Made by a program: the position numbers and the translations under genes. A model generated the notes under the pieces. That model searched no databases. It was not told the origin of the DNA and was given only the letters and a program-made list of their open reading frames with translations. A stretch of 64,000 bases of DNA from Sediminibacterium sp. (lineage in GTDB: Bacteria; Bacteroidota; Bacteroidia; Chitinophagales; Chitinophagaceae), in assembly GCA_030726065.1 (NCBI GenBank), contig JANREK010000010.1, positions 132,144 to 196,143 of the forward strand, written 5' to 3'. This document shows, one piece after another, positions 63,744 to 64,000 of the stretch (positions within the stretch are counted from its first letter, which is position 1; the number at the start of each line of letters is the position of its first letter).

Positions 63744-64000
63744 TTATAATTTTAGTAATGAAAAAAAGGTAGGCTCGTCCATTTCAATGACTTCCCCAGG
63801 CCGCATATTCCCAATACGAATATTTTCAATTTCAGTTCTAATGAGGCGAATACACTTATGATTTACAGCGGCTACCATTTTTCGAACCTGATGAAACTTG
63901 CCTTCGGTTAAAGTGATTTGCAACCAACTTATTTTAACATTTTCGTGTAAAGGCTTTCCTACTTCAAATAAATTAGTGGGCTTGTTGACTAATTTTACCA
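63744..64000 (-). CDS. rRNA pseudouridine synthase (RsuA/RluE family), C-terminal fragment cut by window end
   Basis: Minus-strand translation VKLVNKPTNLFEVGKPLHENVKISWLQITLTEGKFHQVRKMVAAVNHKCIRLIRTEIENIRIGNMRPGEVIEMDEPTFFSLLKL*; EGKFHQVRKM signature. Absent from the ORF track. Confidence 0.88.
   Translation of the reverse strand, partial: VKLVNKPTNLFEVGKPLHENVKISWLQITLTEGKFHQVRKMVAAVNHKCIRLIRTEIENIRIGNMRPGEVIEMDEPTFFSLLKL

Overview
The window is a contiguous piece of an AT-rich Bacteroidota chromosome. It is probably Chitinophagaceae-like, judged from gldH, SurA/TonB-receptor content, TAnnTTTG promoters and protein style. It carries about 53 protein-coding genes, two of them truncated by the window edges (mutL and a pseudouridine synthase). 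I saw no rRNA, tRNA, CRISPR array, transposase or prophage. Most genes are housekeeping: mutL, dacB, ligA, asd, obg, typA, recQ, kdsD, manC, purF, infB, nusA, rimP, ald, xylA/xylB, ppk, ppx. The most interesting signals are regulatory. (1) A complete attenuator-like leader precedes asd: its own promoter, a 14-aa Lys-rich leader peptide, a GGAAGG antiterminator arm right after the leader stop, and a 10-bp intrinsic terminator with a T-run. (2) A 39-nt, 11-bp-phased direct-repeat element (29/39 identical, gapless) occurs both upstream of a TonB receptor/beta-helix lipoprotein operon and in the divergent promoter between ppk-ppx and a PlcP-like phosphoesterase/glycosyltransferase pair. This suggests a phosphate-starvation (PHO-like) regulon including lipid remodelling. 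(3) An intrinsic terminator sits in the short leader of rimP-nusA-infB, consistent with NusA feedback. (4) A CLC protein has fluoride-type (GNN/GREGT) rather than chloride-type filter motifs. (5) A ureohydrolase-fold protein has lost metal ligands. All assignments come from reading translations and motifs by eye; no searches or folding calculations were run.
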